Shown here: in pieces, positions 32,488 to 42,717 of the stretch
Position numbering within the stretch: position 1 is the first letter of the stretch
Layout of the letters: every line of letters starts with the position of its first letter
Assembly: GCA_023415335.1 (NCBI GenBank)
Contig: JAEZLD010000204.1
Span: 1-64,000, forward strand
DNA from: Bacillota bacterium
Lineage (GTDB): Bacteria > Bacillota > Clostridia > Clostridiales > Caloramatoraceae
Direction of reading: 5' to 3'
Length of the DNA: 64,000 nucleotides
Translations under genes and position numbers: made by a program
The notes under the pieces: generated by a model
Seen by the model: the letters and a program-made list of their open reading frames with translations, nothing else
Database searches by the model: none
What the model was told of the DNA's origin: nothing

Positions 32488-34811
32488 TATTCATCACCAT
32501 TTAAAGCTATTTTTAATACTTCCTCTACCTTCTCTGCGTACTTATAAGATATCTTCCTCTTGATGTTTTCTGGTATCTTTTCCAAATCACTCTTGTTTTC
32601 TGCAGGAATGATTATGGTCCTTATACCGGACCTGTAAGCTGCCAAGGACTTTTCCTTAAGCCCTCCTATAGGAAGCACCCTTCCCGCAAGGGTAATCTCT
32701 CCTGTCATGGCAACATCACTTCTTACAGACCTTTTAGATAATGCAGAGACCATTGCCGTAATCATGGTAACTCCGGCGGATGGACCGTCCTTTGGTACAG
32801 CTCCCTCAGGGACGTGTATATGCAGGTCAGTATCCTTATAGAACTCAGGACTTATTCCATATTCAACTGCATGGGCCCTTACATAGCTGTAACCAGCCCT
32901 TGCAGATTCCTTCATCACATCTCCAAGCTGTCCTGTAAGCTCCAGCTTGCCGCTTCCAGGCATAGAAACAACCTCAACGGGAAGTGTGTCTCCACCATAG
33001 GCAGTCCAAGCAAGTCCCATAACTACTCCCACCTGATCCTTATCAGCCTTTTCCTCAAACTTGTATTTAGGCATCCCTAAATACTTTTCTAGGTTCTGCT
33101 GAGTTATTTTTACCTTCTTATCCTTATTCTCTGCCACCTCAATGGCTGTCTTCCTGCAAATTGAGCCAATCTTCCTTTCAAGGTTCCGGACTCCTGATTC
33201 CCTGGTGTAAAGGTTAATTACGTCCTTTAATGCCTTGTCTGATATACTAAGGTTGTTTTCCTCAAGTCCATTTTCCTTCATCTGTCTTGGGAGAAGGTGT
33301 CTCTTGCATATGTTAAGCTTCTCCTCATCAGTATAGCCAGATATCTCAATTACCTCCATCCTATCAAGAAGAGGCCTTGGTATTGTGTCAAGGGTGTTAG
33401 CAGTCGTCACAAACAAAACCTTTGATAAATCAAAGGGAACCTCCATGTAGTGATCCCTGAATGTATTGTTCTGCTCGCTATCAAGCACCTCTAGCAGTGC
33501 ATCAGCCGGATCGCCCTTATAATCGCTGCTCATCTTGTCAACCTCATCCAATAGGAAAACCGGGTTTTTAGAACCTGCCTGCTTCATACCATAAATTATT
33601 CTTCCTGGAATAGCTCCTATATATGTCTTCCTATGTCCTCTTATTTCAGCCTCATCTCTGACACCACCTAAGGACATTCTGGTAAACTTTCTGTTCATGG
33701 CATTTGCAACTGACCTGGCAACCGAGGTCTTTCCAACTCCAGGAGGTCCTACAAGGCAAAGTATAGGACCCTTCATGCTCTTGTTAAGCTTTCTTACAGC
33801 AATATACTCAAGTATCCTCTGTTTAACGTCCTCAAGTCCATAATGTTCATTTTCCAGGGTCTCCTTAACTTTGGATAGCTCTGGTGTATCCTTGGTTTCC
33901 TTGCTCCACGGGAGGTCAACTATCCAGTCCAGATATGTTCTGATTATTCCGCTTTCAGGAGACTGGCTTCCCATCTTCTCCATCCTGGAAAGCTCATAAA
34001 GGGCCTTTTCCTTAATCTCCTTAGGAAGCTTTGCCTTTTCTATCTTTTTTTTGTATTCCTCCGCTTCCTGCTGTATACCATCCCTATCTCCAAGCTCCTC
34101 CTGAATAACCTTAAGCTGTTCCCTAAGGTAGTACTCCTTCTGGGACTTATCAATCTTCCTTTTGACCTTAAGACCGATTTTCTTTTCTATCTTAAGTATA
34201 TCTATTTCCCTTGACATTATTGAGATAAGCAGCTTCAGTCTGTCTCCAGGCTTAAAGGCTTCAAGCAGTTCCTGCTTCCTCTGATTTTTGACAATCAGGT
34301 AGGAGGTTATTATATCTGCCAGCTTGCCTGCCTCCTCTATTTCTTCGAATGTTGGAAGCATTTCATCTGGTATAGTATTGTTCTGCTTAACATAATCCTC
34401 AAACAGACTCTGACTCTGTCTCATAAGGGCCTCTATTTCAACTGTTTTCTCATCTTCCTGCTCCTCATAAGCAAGTAGTGTACACTTGAAAAATGGCTCC
34501 TCCTGAAGCATTTCATTTACTTCTGCTCTATACAACCCTTCCACCAGTACCCTAATGGTATCACCTGGCAGCTTAAGTATCTGTTTAATTTTTGATATCG
34601 TTCCAATTTTATATATGTCATCAATGCTTGGATTTTCAACAGTATGGTCCTTCTGCGCTACAAGAAATATATACTGATTATTAACCATTGCTTCTTCTAA
34701 TGCAAGTATAGACTTTGCTCTTCCCACATCAAAATGTAGCACCATATGAGGAAAAATAGTAATACCTCTAAGGGGCAGCAAGGGTATTTCTTTGTTATTC
34801 CAATCCTCCAT
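32487..34811 (-). CDS. lon: ATP-dependent protease LonA
   Basis: 774 residues. The N-terminal LON substrate domain (about 8-200) is followed by a coiled region, the AAA+ domain with Walker A GPPGVGKTSVARS and Walker B VFLLDEVDKM, and the C-terminal protease domain. There the catalytic Ser is in KDGPSAGVTM and the catalytic Lys in GRVLPIGGLKEKSLAA. It degrades misfolded and regulatory proteins in the cytoplasm. GGGAGAGTGAATTA precedes the ATG. A terminator separates it from lonB upstream, so it probably has its own promoter as well. Confidence 0.97.
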   Translation of the reverse strand: MEDWNNKEIPLLPLRGITIFPHMVLHFDVGRAKSILALEEAMVNNQYIFLVAQKDHTVENPSIDDIYKIGTISKIKQILKLPGDTIRVLVEGLYRAEVNEMLQEEPFFKCTLLAYEEQEDEKTVEIEALMRQSQSLFEDYVKQNNTIPDEMLPTFEEIEEAGKLADIITSYLIVKNQRKQELLEAFKPGDRLKLLISIMSREIDILKIEKKIGLKVKRKIDKSQKEYYLREQLKVIQEELGDRDGIQQEAEEYKKKIEKAKLPKEIKEKALYELSRMEKMGSQSPESGIIRTYLDWIVDLPWSKETKDTPELSKVKETLENEHYGLEDVKQRILEYIAVRKLNKSMKGPILCLVGPPGVGKTSVARSVANAMNRKFTRMSLGGVRDEAEIRGHRKTYIGAIPGRIIYGMKQAGSKNPVFLLDEVDKMSSDYKGDPADALLEVLDSEQNNTFRDHYMEVPFDLSKVLFVTTANTLDTIPRPLLDRMEVIEISGYTDEEKLNICKRHLLPRQMKENGLEENNLSISDKALKDVINLYTRESGVRNLERKIGSICRKTAIEVAENKDKKVKITQQNLEKYLGMPKYKFEEKADKDQVGVVMGLAWTAYGGDTLPVEVVSMPGSGKLELTGQLGDVMKESARAGYSYVRAHAVEYGISPEFYKDTDLHIHVPEGAVPKDGPSAGVTMITAMVSALSKRSVRSDVAMTGEITLAGRVLPIGGLKEKSLAAYRSGIRTIIIPAENKSDLEKIPENIKRKISYKYAEKVEEVLKIALNGDE

Positions 34812-34888
34812 TAATTCACTCTCCCTTCTGCATAATGCTTTGCTATAATATTATACCTATATTATGTTTTTTTTACAACAGATATAAA

Positions 34889-34919
34889 ACAGAGACAGAT
34901 TTTTATCAATCTGTCCCTT
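34889..34919 (-). terminator. Terminator after lonB
   Basis: On the minus strand GGGACAGATT pairs with AATCTGTCTC, followed by TGTTTT. Confidence 0.75.
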
Positions 34920-34972
34920 GTAGTTCTATCTCATATCCCATAGGTGAAGATGAGGTGTTACCCTGCTCAGCT

Positions 34973-36673
34973 TTATGAGGCTGATGACTTTTTGTACTCC
35001 TCTGCCAGCAGCAGCTGGTCTGAGAAGGATGGCTTCAATGCCTTCATCTCATAAGCTGTCAGCTCTGATATAAGTGCAATTCTTATGACCTCTTCTATTT
35101 TATCCACAGGTATAACCTCTATTTCCATGTTCTTAAAGCTTTCCTGATAGTTTTCTCTTGGAATAATCACCCTTGTTGCTCCGGCTTTTCTAGCAGCCTC
35201 AATCTTAGCCATAACTCCTCCGATTGGCTTTACATTCCCTCTTATGGAAATCTCCCCTGTCATAGCAACCTTATTATCTACCATTTTCCCTGTGATGGCA
35301 CTATATACTGCGGTGGTTATGGCAATTCCTGCAGATGGCCCATCCACTGGAGAACCTCCAGGGAAATTTATATGTATGTCATATTCTCTTGGGTCAACAC
35401 CAAGATATTTCCTCATAACTGTCTGTACATTATCAATAGAGGATCTGGATGTGCTTCTTCTTCTATACTTCTTATCGTAACTGCGGCTCTCTTCCTCTTC
35501 TATGATTCCTGTAGCCTGCATTTTTCCAGAAAGATTTTCAACGGGTATGGCAGTAGCTTCAATTTCTAATACAGCACCTATGTTGGGGCCGAATATAGCC
35601 AGACCGTTAACATAACCAATCTGAGGCTTTAATTCTATCTTCTTCTCAGGTCTGGGGCTGTAGCATCCGCTTTCAATAACCCATTCCACATCCTCAAGGG
35701 TTATAAGGCTTCGTTTTTCATTTATGGCTATGCCTCCTGCAATCTGCACAATGTTGACAGCTTCCCTTCCGTTAGTAGCATATTTGCTTATCTCAAGAGC
35801 TCCTTCCTCAGATATTTCTAGCATACCCTTGGAAGCGGCGTTTTTGGCAATTATATATATTTCATCGGGATTCAGTGCACGAAAGAATATTTCAACGCAC
35901 CTTGATCTTATAGCCATTGGTATATCCTCAGGATTCTTCGTAGTTGCTCCTACCAAACGGAAATCTGCTGGCAGACCATTATCAAACATGTCCTTTATGT
36001 GTGTTGGTATATTAGGGTCCTCTGCGCTATAGTATATGCTGTCAAGAAATACCCTTCTATCCTCCAGCACCTTAAGGAGCTTATTCATCTGTATTGGATG
36101 TAGCTCTCCTATTTCATCTAAAAACAATATTCCACCGTGGGCTTTTGTTACAGCCCCTGGCTTCGGTTGAGGTATCCCCGCAACCCCCATAGCTCCTGCT
36201 CCCTGGTATATAGGGTCATGTACTGATCCTATAAGCGGGTCTGCAATCCCCCTGTCATCAAACCTTACGGTGGTAGCATCTATTTCAATAAACTTGGCAG
36301 AGCCTTTAAATGGAGAAAAAGGGTTTTTTTTAGCCTCCTCCAAAACAAGCCTTGCAGCTGCTGTTTTTCCCACTCCAGGAGGACCATATATAATTATATG
36401 TTGAGGGTTGGGGCCACACAGTGCAGCCTTCAGAGATTTTATACCCCTTTCCTGACCTATAACCTCATTGAAGCTAGAGGGTCTTGTTTTTTCAGAAAGA
36501 GGCTCTGTAAGCCTTATTTCCCTCATTTTTCTTAGCTTCTCCAGCTCCTTAACACTTTCCCTTTCTATGGTTACCTTTGTGGACTGCTGGCCTTTAAGCA
36601 TGTTGTAAAAGTAAAGGCCTATAATTATAGTAAATATAAAATTTACTACTCCTAGTATCTGTGAAAACTCCAT
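34973..36673 (-). CDS. lonB: Membrane-associated ATP-dependent protease LonB
   Basis: 566 residues. A membrane-anchoring helix (about 5-25, ILGVVNFIFTIIIGLYFYNML) precedes an AAA+ domain with Walker A YGPPGVGKTAAARL and Walker B ILFLDEIGEL, and the Lon protease domain with DGPSAGIAI and KPIGGVMAKIEAA. In Bacillus, LonB is made in the forespore under SigF control; this supports a spore-former but is not proof. ATG 36673 follows AAGGAGGGGAAAAT; the longer frame is rejected. No LON N-terminal domain is present, as expected for this type. Confidence 0.94.
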   Translation of the reverse strand: MEFSQILGVVNFIFTIIIGLYFYNMLKGQQSTKVTIERESVKELEKLRKMREIRLTEPLSEKTRPSSFNEVIGQERGIKSLKAALCGPNPQHIIIYGPPGVGKTAAARLVLEEAKKNPFSPFKGSAKFIEIDATTVRFDDRGIADPLIGSVHDPIYQGAGAMGVAGIPQPKPGAVTKAHGGILFLDEIGELHPIQMNKLLKVLEDRRVFLDSIYYSAEDPNIPTHIKDMFDNGLPADFRLVGATTKNPEDIPMAIRSRCVEIFFRALNPDEIYIIAKNAASKGMLEISEEGALEISKYATNGREAVNIVQIAGGIAINEKRSLITLEDVEWVIESGCYSPRPEKKIELKPQIGYVNGLAIFGPNIGAVLEIEATAIPVENLSGKMQATGIIEEEESRSYDKKYRRRSTSRSSIDNVQTVMRKYLGVDPREYDIHINFPGGSPVDGPSAGIAITTAVYSAITGKMVDNKVAMTGEISIRGNVKPIGGVMAKIEAARKAGATRVIIPRENYQESFKNMEIEVIPVDKIEEVIRIALISELTAYEMKALKPSFSDQLLLAEEYKKSSAS

Positions 36674-36769
36674 ATTTTCCCCTCCTTTTAGCGTTGCTTT
36701 ACAAATTATATCCATAGTATGTGTCAAATGGAAATTATTATACAAAGCTAAATTAAATTCCCGGAAAAA

Positions 36770-36798
36770 TATAAAGCCGAAGGATTACTCCTCCGGCC
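36770..36798 (-). terminator. Terminator after clpX
   Basis: GCCGGAGGA pairs with TCCTTCGGC (one G-U), followed by TTTATATTTTT on the minus strand. Confidence 0.75.
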
Positions 36799-36809
36799 CT
36801 CTTGCTTCA

Positions 36810-38117
36810 TCATGATACGCTTTCTGTACCCTTCTTAAGCTTATTGGTTTTTTTAACAGCTGCCTTCTTGATTCCCTTTATCTGACTCTCGCCTTCGATT
36901 ATCACCGGCTGCTCCTTATTGATTATTGTATTTTCATTTACAATACACTTTGCTGCATTTTCATTGGATGGCACATCATACATAACACCCATCATAAGCT
37001 CTTCAATTATTGCCCTAAGTCCTCTGGCCCCTGTTTTTCTTTTGAGGGCCTCGTCTGCTATGGCTTCTAATGAACCCTTATCAAATTCCAGCTCTACTCC
37101 GTCCATCTCAAACAGACGTTTATACTGCTTTACAAGGGCATTTTTAGGCTCAGTAAGTATCCTTACAAGAGCTTCCTTGTCCAGTGCTCCAAGGGTTACA
37201 ACAATAGGAAGCCTTCCTACGAATTCAGGAATAAGTCCAAACTTAAGAAGATCCTCAGGAAGTATGGACTTTAATATCTGTCCTATATCCTTTTCCTGCC
37301 TGCTCTTCACCTCTGCTCCGAATCCCATGGTGCTCTGGTGGGTTCTCTTTTCTATTATCTTCTCTATTCCATCAAAGGCTCCTCCACAGATGAACAGTAT
37401 GTTAGTTGTGTCAATCTGTATGAACTCCTGATGAGGATGCTTTCTTCCTCCCTGTGGAGGTACATTGGCAACAGTACCCTCTAGTATTTTCAGCAATGCC
37501 TGCTGTACTCCTTCACCAGAAACATCCCTGGTAATGGAAGGATTCTCGGACTTTCTGGATATCTTATCTATCTCATCTATATATACTATACCCTTCTCTG
37601 CTCTTTCAACATCATAATCAGCATTTTGTATGAGCTTAAGAAGTATGTTCTCCACATCCTCACCTACATAGCCTGCCTCAGTAAGAGTCGTGGCATCGGC
37701 AATGGCAAAGGGCACGTTAAGCATCTTAGCCAGTGTCTGGGCAAGAAGTGTTTTACCTGAACCTGTAGGTCCAAGAAGCAGTATGTTGCTTTTCTGAAGC
37801 TCCACGTCATCTGTTTTTACCTTTGGGGTATTTATTCTTTTGTAGTGATTATATACCGCTACGGCAAGGGACTTTTTGGATTCATCCTGACCTATTACAT
37901 ATTGGTCAAGAAATTCCTTTATAGCCCTTGGCTTAGGCAGCTCTGTCATGTCGTATTCCTGCTCCACCTCAAGCTCTTCTGTTATTATCTCGGAGCACAG
38001 CTCAATACATTCATCACAGATGTATACTCCAGGACCTGCAATCAGCCTGCGCACCTGGTCCTGGCTTTTGCCGCAGAAGGAACACTTAAGCTGCTTTTTG
38101 TCATCAATTTTTGCCAT
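36810..38117 (-). CDS. clpX: ATP-dependent protease unfoldase ClpX
   Basis: 435 residues. The zinc-binding domain has CSFCGKSQ and CDECIELC. The AAA+ domain has Walker [16 protein letters not shown] and Walker [11 protein letters not shown], with the pore loop at about GYVGED and the ClpP-contact IGF-like loop TMGFGAE. It unfolds tagged substrates for ClpP. ATG 38117 (GTGGGGTG upstream) fits the conserved [16 protein letters not shown] start. It lies 17 bases downstream of clpP. Confidence 0.97.
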   Translation of the reverse strand: MAKIDDKKQLKCSFCGKSQDQVRRLIAGPGVYICDECIELCSEIITEELEVEQEYDMTELPKPRAIKEFLDQYVIGQDESKKSLAVAVYNHYKRINTPKVKTDDVELQKSNILLLGPTGSGKTLLAQTLAKMLNVPFAIADATTLTEAGYVGEDVENILLKLIQNADYDVERAEKGIVYIDEIDKISRKSENPSITRDVSGEGVQQALLKILEGTVANVPPQGGRKHPHQEFIQIDTTNILFICGGAFDGIEKIIEKRTHQSTMGFGAEVKSRQEKDIGQILKSILPEDLLKFGLIPEFVGRLPIVVTLGALDKEALVRILTEPKNALVKQYKRLFEMDGVELEFDKGSLEAIADEALKRKTGARGLRAIIEELMMGVMYDVPSNENAAKCIVNENTIINKEQPVIIEGESQIKGIKKAAVKKTNKLKKGTESVS

Positions 38118-38134
38118 CTCAACACCCCACAATA

Positions 38135-38722
38135 TTACTTACTCTTATTTACCATAATCTCGTCAACAATACCGTAGGCCTTTGCTTCCTCAGCAGTCAT
38201 GAAATTATCCCTCTCTGTATCTGCCTTTATTTTATCAAGCGGCTGACCGGTTCTTTCGCTTAAAATCCTATTAAGTCTTTCCTTTGTCTTGAGTATATGC
38301 TCAGCATGTATTGCTACATCGGTAGCCTGCCCCTGGGCACCGCCTGATGGCTGGTGAATCATTATTTCGCTGTTTGGAAGGGCATATCTCTTGCCCTTTG
38401 CGCCGGCTGCCAAAAGGAATGCTCCCATTGAAGCAGTCATTCCAATACAAATGGTGGATACATCCGGCTTTATATACTGCATCGTATCATATATAGCAAG
38501 TCCGGAGGTAACTGAGCCTCCTGGGCTGTTTATATATAGATATATATCCTTGTCAGGATCCTCAGCCTCCAAGAAAAGAAGCTGCGCAACAACAAGGCTT
38601 GATGTGACATCGTTTACTTCGTCACTTAATAATATGATTCTGTCCTTTAACAATCTGGAAAATATGTCGTAGGACCTTTCTCCTTTACTTGTCTGTTCTA
38701 CAACAACAGGAACTAAACTCAT
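38135..38722 (-). CDS. clpP: ATP-dependent Clp protease proteolytic subunit
   Basis: A 195-residue serine protease forming the tetradecameric chamber. The catalytic triad is visible as Ser98 in [10 protein letters not shown], His123 in [10 protein letters not shown] and Asp172 in ERDNFM. The N-terminal [20 protein letters not shown] is typical of clostridial ClpP. Located between tig and clpX in the conserved chaperone/protease operon. Confidence 0.98.
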   Translation of the reverse strand: MSLVPVVVEQTSKGERSYDIFSRLLKDRIILLSDEVNDVTSSLVVAQLLFLEAEDPDKDIYLYINSPGGSVTSGLAIYDTMQYIKPDVSTICIGMTASMGAFLLAAGAKGKRYALPNSEIMIHQPSGGAQGQATDVAIHAEHILKTKERLNRILSERTGQPLDKIKADTERDNFMTAEEAKAYGIVDEIMVNKSK

Positions 38723-38770
38723 GTTTTCTCCTCCCCTGCAATCAAATTAAGGCAAATTCATGTAACTCCG

Positions 38771-40051
38771 TTATTTGCTGGAGCTTACAAGCATTTCAAT
38801 AACCTTATTATTTACAAGTTCATCCCTTATTATATCCTTCTGGGATGCTATAATCTGATTTTTAATATTTTCTACATCTTCAGACTTATACTGCTTTGCT
38901 ATTTCCTCTGCCTTTGCTGCTATTTCCTCTTCAGAAGCCTCTACTCCCTCAGCCTTAGCAATAGCGTCAAGCACAAGTCCTCTTCTTACATTCTTTGCTG
39001 CTGGCTCTTTGAAGTCATTCTTCATTGCATCAATAGTGGTTCCAAGAATCTGTGCATATTTTTCAACATTTAATCCCTGGTACTGAAGTCTATAGTCGAT
39101 ATCCTTTATCATGTAATCTGCTTCTCTGTCTATCATAGCCTCAGGTATTTCTACCTCACAAGCCTCAATAGCCTTTTCAACTACCTTGTCCTCATATTCC
39201 TTCTTGGCCTTTTCAGCATTAGCTTCCTCAAGCTTCCTTCTCTCGTCCTTCTTCAAATCCTCAAGAGTGTCAAACTCTGATACATCCTTTGCAAACTCAT
39301 CATCAAGTGCAGGAAGCTCCTTAGTCTTAATAGCCTTAACTGCTACCTTGAACATTGCTGGCTTACCCTTAAGCTCCTCAGACTGATAGTCCTCTGGGAA
39401 TGTAACGTTAACCTCTACATCCTCCCCTGCTTTCCTGCCGATGAGCTGGTCCTCAAAGCCTGGAATAAAGGTATTTGAGCCTATAGTAAGCTCATAATCT
39501 GTACCCTTTCCACCTTCAAAGGCATCTCCATCCATAAATCCTTCGAAATCGATAACAGCAATGTCACCGGTTTCTACAGTGCCGTCCTTTTCTATTATTC
39601 TGGCATTCTTTTCTCTCATGGAGTTGATCTGGTTATCAACATCCTCATCTGTAACAGGGTATTCCACCTTCTCAACCTCAAGTCCCTTGTATTCCCCAAG
39701 CTTAACTTCAGGCTTTACAGTTACCTCTGCAGTATATATGAAGTCTTTTCCCTTCTCAATCTGCACAATGTCAAGCTTTGGATAGTCAACTGGGTTTATG
39801 TTCTGCTCATCTATTGCCTTTGGATACGTATCCTCATATATTATATAGGCTGCATCCTCAAAAAGCACCTCTGGACCATACATCTTCTCAACAATGGCCA
39901 TTGGTACCTTCCCTTTTCTAAAGCCTGGCACATTAAATTTGCTCAGGTTCTTGCGGTAGGATTTCTGCATTGCAGCAAGGAATTCTTCTGCTGGAATAGT
40001 AACCTCCAGCTTAACCACATTAGCTTCTATTTTCTCGGCTTTGATGTTCAT
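38771..40051 (-). CDS. tig: Trigger factor
   Basis: A 426-residue ribosome-bound chaperone and peptidyl-prolyl isomerase. The ribosome-binding signature is NVPGFRKGKVPMAIVEK (about 40-56). The FKBP domain spans about 150-240 (GDIAVIDFEGFMDGDAFEGGKG), then the helical C-terminal substrate arms. First gene of the tig-clpP-clpX run and probably the start of the operon. AGGAGG lies upstream of the ATG. Confidence 0.97.
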   Translation of the reverse strand: MNIKAEKIEANVVKLEVTIPAEEFLAAMQKSYRKNLSKFNVPGFRKGKVPMAIVEKMYGPEVLFEDAAYIIYEDTYPKAIDEQNINPVDYPKLDIVQIEKGKDFIYTAEVTVKPEVKLGEYKGLEVEKVEYPVTDEDVDNQINSMREKNARIIEKDGTVETGDIAVIDFEGFMDGDAFEGGKGTDYELTIGSNTFIPGFEDQLIGRKAGEDVEVNVTFPEDYQSEELKGKPAMFKVAVKAIKTKELPALDDEFAKDVSEFDTLEDLKKDERRKLEEANAEKAKKEYEDKVVEKAIEACEVEIPEAMIDREADYMIKDIDYRLQYQGLNVEKYAQILGTTIDAMKNDFKEPAAKNVRRGLVLDAIAKAEGVEASEEEIAAKAEEIAKQYKSEDVENIKNQIIASQKDIIRDELVNNKVIEMLVSSSK

Positions 40052-40413
40052 TTGAAAATATCCTCCTACTAAAATATTCTTGCGTGTTCTATAAAGACAC
40101 TAAGGTTGTTAATTATTTAATATTTTTCATTATACAATTTAACATTGTAATAATATCATACAGTGGATTTATATTCAAGAGAAACAAATTTCACTTATGG
40201 ATAATATAATTATGCCCAGGCCCTAGGTGTCTAAACACCTTCTTCCATAAATTCATTATATTATCATTATGTATATCTTGTTAATTTTTGGGTATTATAT
40301 ACTTAAGAAGTATTTTATTGCTTCTTAATCCAATAAAAGGCAATCCTAAAGCTCCTGTTTGTTCCTGTTTCAATGCTGCCGTAAAAAATCTTTTGTTTCC
40401 TCAGGATTGCCTT
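40052..40413. other. Intergenic region upstream of tig
   Basis: AT-rich. It should hold the tig promoter on the minus strand, but I see no unambiguous box pair. A small GGTGT/ACACC hairpin occurs near 40226-40240, and the terminator of the next gene lies at 40335-40415. Confidence 0.4.
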
Positions 40414-40415
40414 TT
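40335..40415 (-). terminator. Long-loop foldback at the end of the TPR-like gene
   Basis: A perfect 13-bp stem, AAAAGGCAATCCT (40335-40347) with AGGATTGCCTTTT (40403-40415), encloses about 55 bases. The distal arm ends in CCTTTTATT on the minus strand. It overlaps the stop codon and may act as a terminator or protective structure. Confidence 0.5.
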
Positions 40416-41253
40416 AATCTTTATATTGATACATTGTGCATGCCTTCCTTTTATCAGTGCTAATCCTGTGATGCTCGCATGCATCAATTCCATTGAAGTT
40501 CCTGCAGGTTCTGCAATATCCGTAATGTATATTATCATATGGCACATCAGGAAGCCTATAGTATAGCTTAAGAAGCTCCCTAAACCGTCCATGGGTAAAT
40601 GATTCATCCCGTGTACCCGTCAAACGCTCTAGCATAGCTTCTCCTCCCCTATGGCATATAGCCTGCCTTAAAAAACCGCATGCCCCCTGATAATCCCTTT
40701 TCTTTCTTTCAAAAGCCATTAGCTCAAAACAGCTGAAGGTACATTTATCCTTTATTATACCCTCTCCTGTTGTTTCTGAGGCTTCAATAAACAGTTTCAT
40801 TCTATTATATATGATATTATCAGTAATACTCTCAAAGCTGTCACATTCGCCCTTCAGCATATATATCTGTGCCCTTTGCAGCCATAGCTGTTCCATCCAT
40901 GATACATGGTATGCCCCTGTATCATCTCCAAGCACCACGTCCCTGGTCCAGTTAGACTCTGCCCTTTTACAGAGCTCAAGTGCCTTGTCATAATCTCCAT
41001 CACCAATAAGCTCCTTCGTCAGCATATATAAATTCCAAACCAGTGCATTCCTGTCCTGGAGGTTTTCCGCATTGTCCTCAATTTTATCTACAAGCTCCAT
41101 TGACATGGCTATACTGTCGTTTTTAAGTCCATAGGACCTGCATATGCCGGCTAATATGGAGCTTAAAATCGGGTTTGCTGTATCTCCTTCTGCATACCTT
41201 GTCAGCAGAGACCTTATTCCGCCTGACTGACCTTCATTTATGCTAGCACACAT
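40414..41253 (-). CDS. Uncharacterised helical-repeat protein with cysteine-rich C terminus
   Basis: 279 residues from ATG 41253, with GGAGG 11 bases upstream. The sequence is mostly helical with TPR-like pairs (DYDKALELCKRAESNW, LWLQRAQIYMLKGECDSFESI, DYQGACGFLRQAICHRGG). The end, YGYCRTCRNFNGIDACEHHR, has three Cys and two His that could bind zinc. No signal or membrane segment. I do not recognise a named family. It is transcribed alone. Confidence 0.6.
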   Translation of the reverse strand: MCASINEGQSGGIRSLLTRYAEGDTANPILSSILAGICRSYGLKNDSIAMSMELVDKIEDNAENLQDRNALVWNLYMLTKELIGDGDYDKALELCKRAESNWTRDVVLGDDTGAYHVSWMEQLWLQRAQIYMLKGECDSFESITDNIIYNRMKLFIEASETTGEGIIKDKCTFSCFELMAFERKKRDYQGACGFLRQAICHRGGEAMLERLTGTRDESFTHGRFRELLKLYYRLPDVPYDNIHYGYCRTCRNFNGIDACEHHRISTDKRKACTMYQYKD

Positions 41254-41705
41254 AATTACTGTGACCTCCAAATACTCATCTACTATTAATTATATGTACA
41301 GCTTTAAGGTTTCTTGTTATGGCAGCAAAAATAGGCCATGCCTTATTCGACGCGGATGCATAAGGAAGTATTCTAAAGGAAATCAAACCGCACCGAAAAT
41401 GGAGACGCCCTACGGGCTAATGAAGTTATTTCACCAATGAAGAAATGAAGACACTCCCTTCTATCGCTAATTGACCTATAGGGACGTCTTCACTTCATTA
41501 GGCGCTTTGTTCCATCTTCATTAACAAGAGTTAGCGGGTATCTTCATTAGAGTGCAAACCCGACTTCATGATAAAACGGAATTTTCAGTAAAAATTCCCT
41601 GCTTGCTGTGGTTCTTTTATTGGATTTCAAAAACTTCCTTATCAAACCGTATCATTATCAGGAGAGGCTGTTTTTTCCACAAAGCTGGTTCATATGCTGT
41701 CAGAT
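41254..41705. other. Intergenic region with inverted AATGAAG/CTTCATT repeats
   Basis: No coding frame is supported. Between 41418 and 41570 the motif AATGAAG occurs three times, and its complement CTTCAT occurs four times. AATGAA.TGAAGAC..TCCC (41436-41457) pairs with GGGA.GTCTTCA.TTCATT (41481-41499) around a 22-base loop. Confidence 0.45.
41578..41600 (-). terminator. Probable terminator for the gene at 41706
   Basis: On the minus strand GGAATTTT pairs with AAAATTCC and is followed by GTTTTATC. It lies about 105 bases past the stop codon. Confidence 0.5.
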
Positions 41706-42509
41706 TTAGTGGCTGAGGTTTTTAGTGTTAGGCTTATAGTAATAGGTTTTGCTATTAAAGCTTATTATAAGGGAACCATCTTCCCTATATCCTTCATATT
41801 TTATAGCTGCCTTGTCCTCTGTTTCAAACTGTCCTATAAGGGAGCCAAGCTGCCCTGATAAGCTTGCAGTCCACATATAAAGCTTTCCATCATCATATAC
41901 ATATGGAATGTCTGTAAGGAACACTATCTTATTGTCAGAAGTAAAATGAGGCTTTGCTGACCATACATAGTTCTGAACCTTTGCCAGCATATCTTCCTTC
42001 CTTATTAATATCCCCGATGACTTTGAATTGTAGGAACTAGGATTTATTTTAACTGTCTTTCCATCGGCAGACATAAGCATTATATCTGCTGCAGCCCTGT
42101 CCTCGAACACTATGTATTGTTTATCATGAGAAATATCATAACCTAAGTCATCATAGGAGGATTCAATCCCTATAAAGACTATGCCCACATCGGTAGCCTC
42201 ATATGATATTTTGTATTTATCCCCATTGCTGCTTACATACTCATAGGTGCTTTTCTGCTGTGGCTGCTCTGTGGGAGTCACAGTTGGCTCGTTTGTTGGC
42301 TTTGGAGTAGGCTTTGGGGCAGGTTCCTTTTGTCCTGTTTGGGTCCTTTTAAATATATTATCCAGGAAATCAACATTGTTGCTGCGCATATAATATCTTA
42401 TTCCAAAAAAGCCCGCACTAAGTATTATAAGGATAACAAGTGTTATGTTTATCCTTCGTCTTCTCATTAGTTTTTCGTAATCCTTGCTAAACATGCTTGG
42501 CCTAGGCAT
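41706..42509 (-). CDS. Membrane-anchored uncharacterised protein
   Basis: 267 residues from ATG 42509 (GGGAGGTGTGCAAG upstream). A short basic cytoplasmic head (KLMRRRRINI) is followed by one transmembrane helix at about 20-40 and a Pro/Thr-rich linker (PAPKPTPKPTNEPTVTPTEQP, about 65-85). An extracytoplasmic domain of about 170 residues, rich in beta strands, follows (YIVFEDRAAADIMLMSADGKTV, KPHFTSDNKIVFLTDIPYV). The pattern is compatible with a beta-propeller-like sensor or wall-linked protein. No family named. It is downstream of, but separate from, the blaR1-like gene. Confidence 0.65.
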   Translation of the reverse strand: MPRPSMFSKDYEKLMRRRRINITLVILIILSAGFFGIRYYMRSNNVDFLDNIFKRTQTGQKEPAPKPTPKPTNEPTVTPTEQPQQKSTYEYVSSNGDKYKISYEATDVGIVFIGIESSYDDLGYDISHDKQYIVFEDRAAADIMLMSADGKTVKINPSSYNSKSSGILIRKEDMLAKVQNYVWSAKPHFTSDNKIVFLTDIPYVYDDGKLYMWTASLSGQLGSLIGQFETEDKAAIKYEGYREDGSLIISFNSKTYYYKPNTKNLSH

Positions 42510-42663
42510 CTTGCACACCTCCCAAACTTTATTAAATCTATTATACCCTACACATGCCTTTTAAAAAAGGATTAGATTGTAAAAAATCATTTTCATGTAC
42601 GAAATATAATATACATAAAATGGCACTTAAAAGCAATATATTTTTATATTAAGATTTATGAAT

Positions 42664-42699
42664 AAAAAAAGAACTAATGCATATATGTCTATGCATCAG
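42664..42699 (-). terminator. Terminator after the blaI/blaR1 operon
   Basis: CTGATGCAT pairs with ATGCATTAG, followed by TTCTTTTTTT on the minus strand. Confidence 0.8.
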
Positions 42700-42717
42700 C
42701 CTTACATACATGAACAA

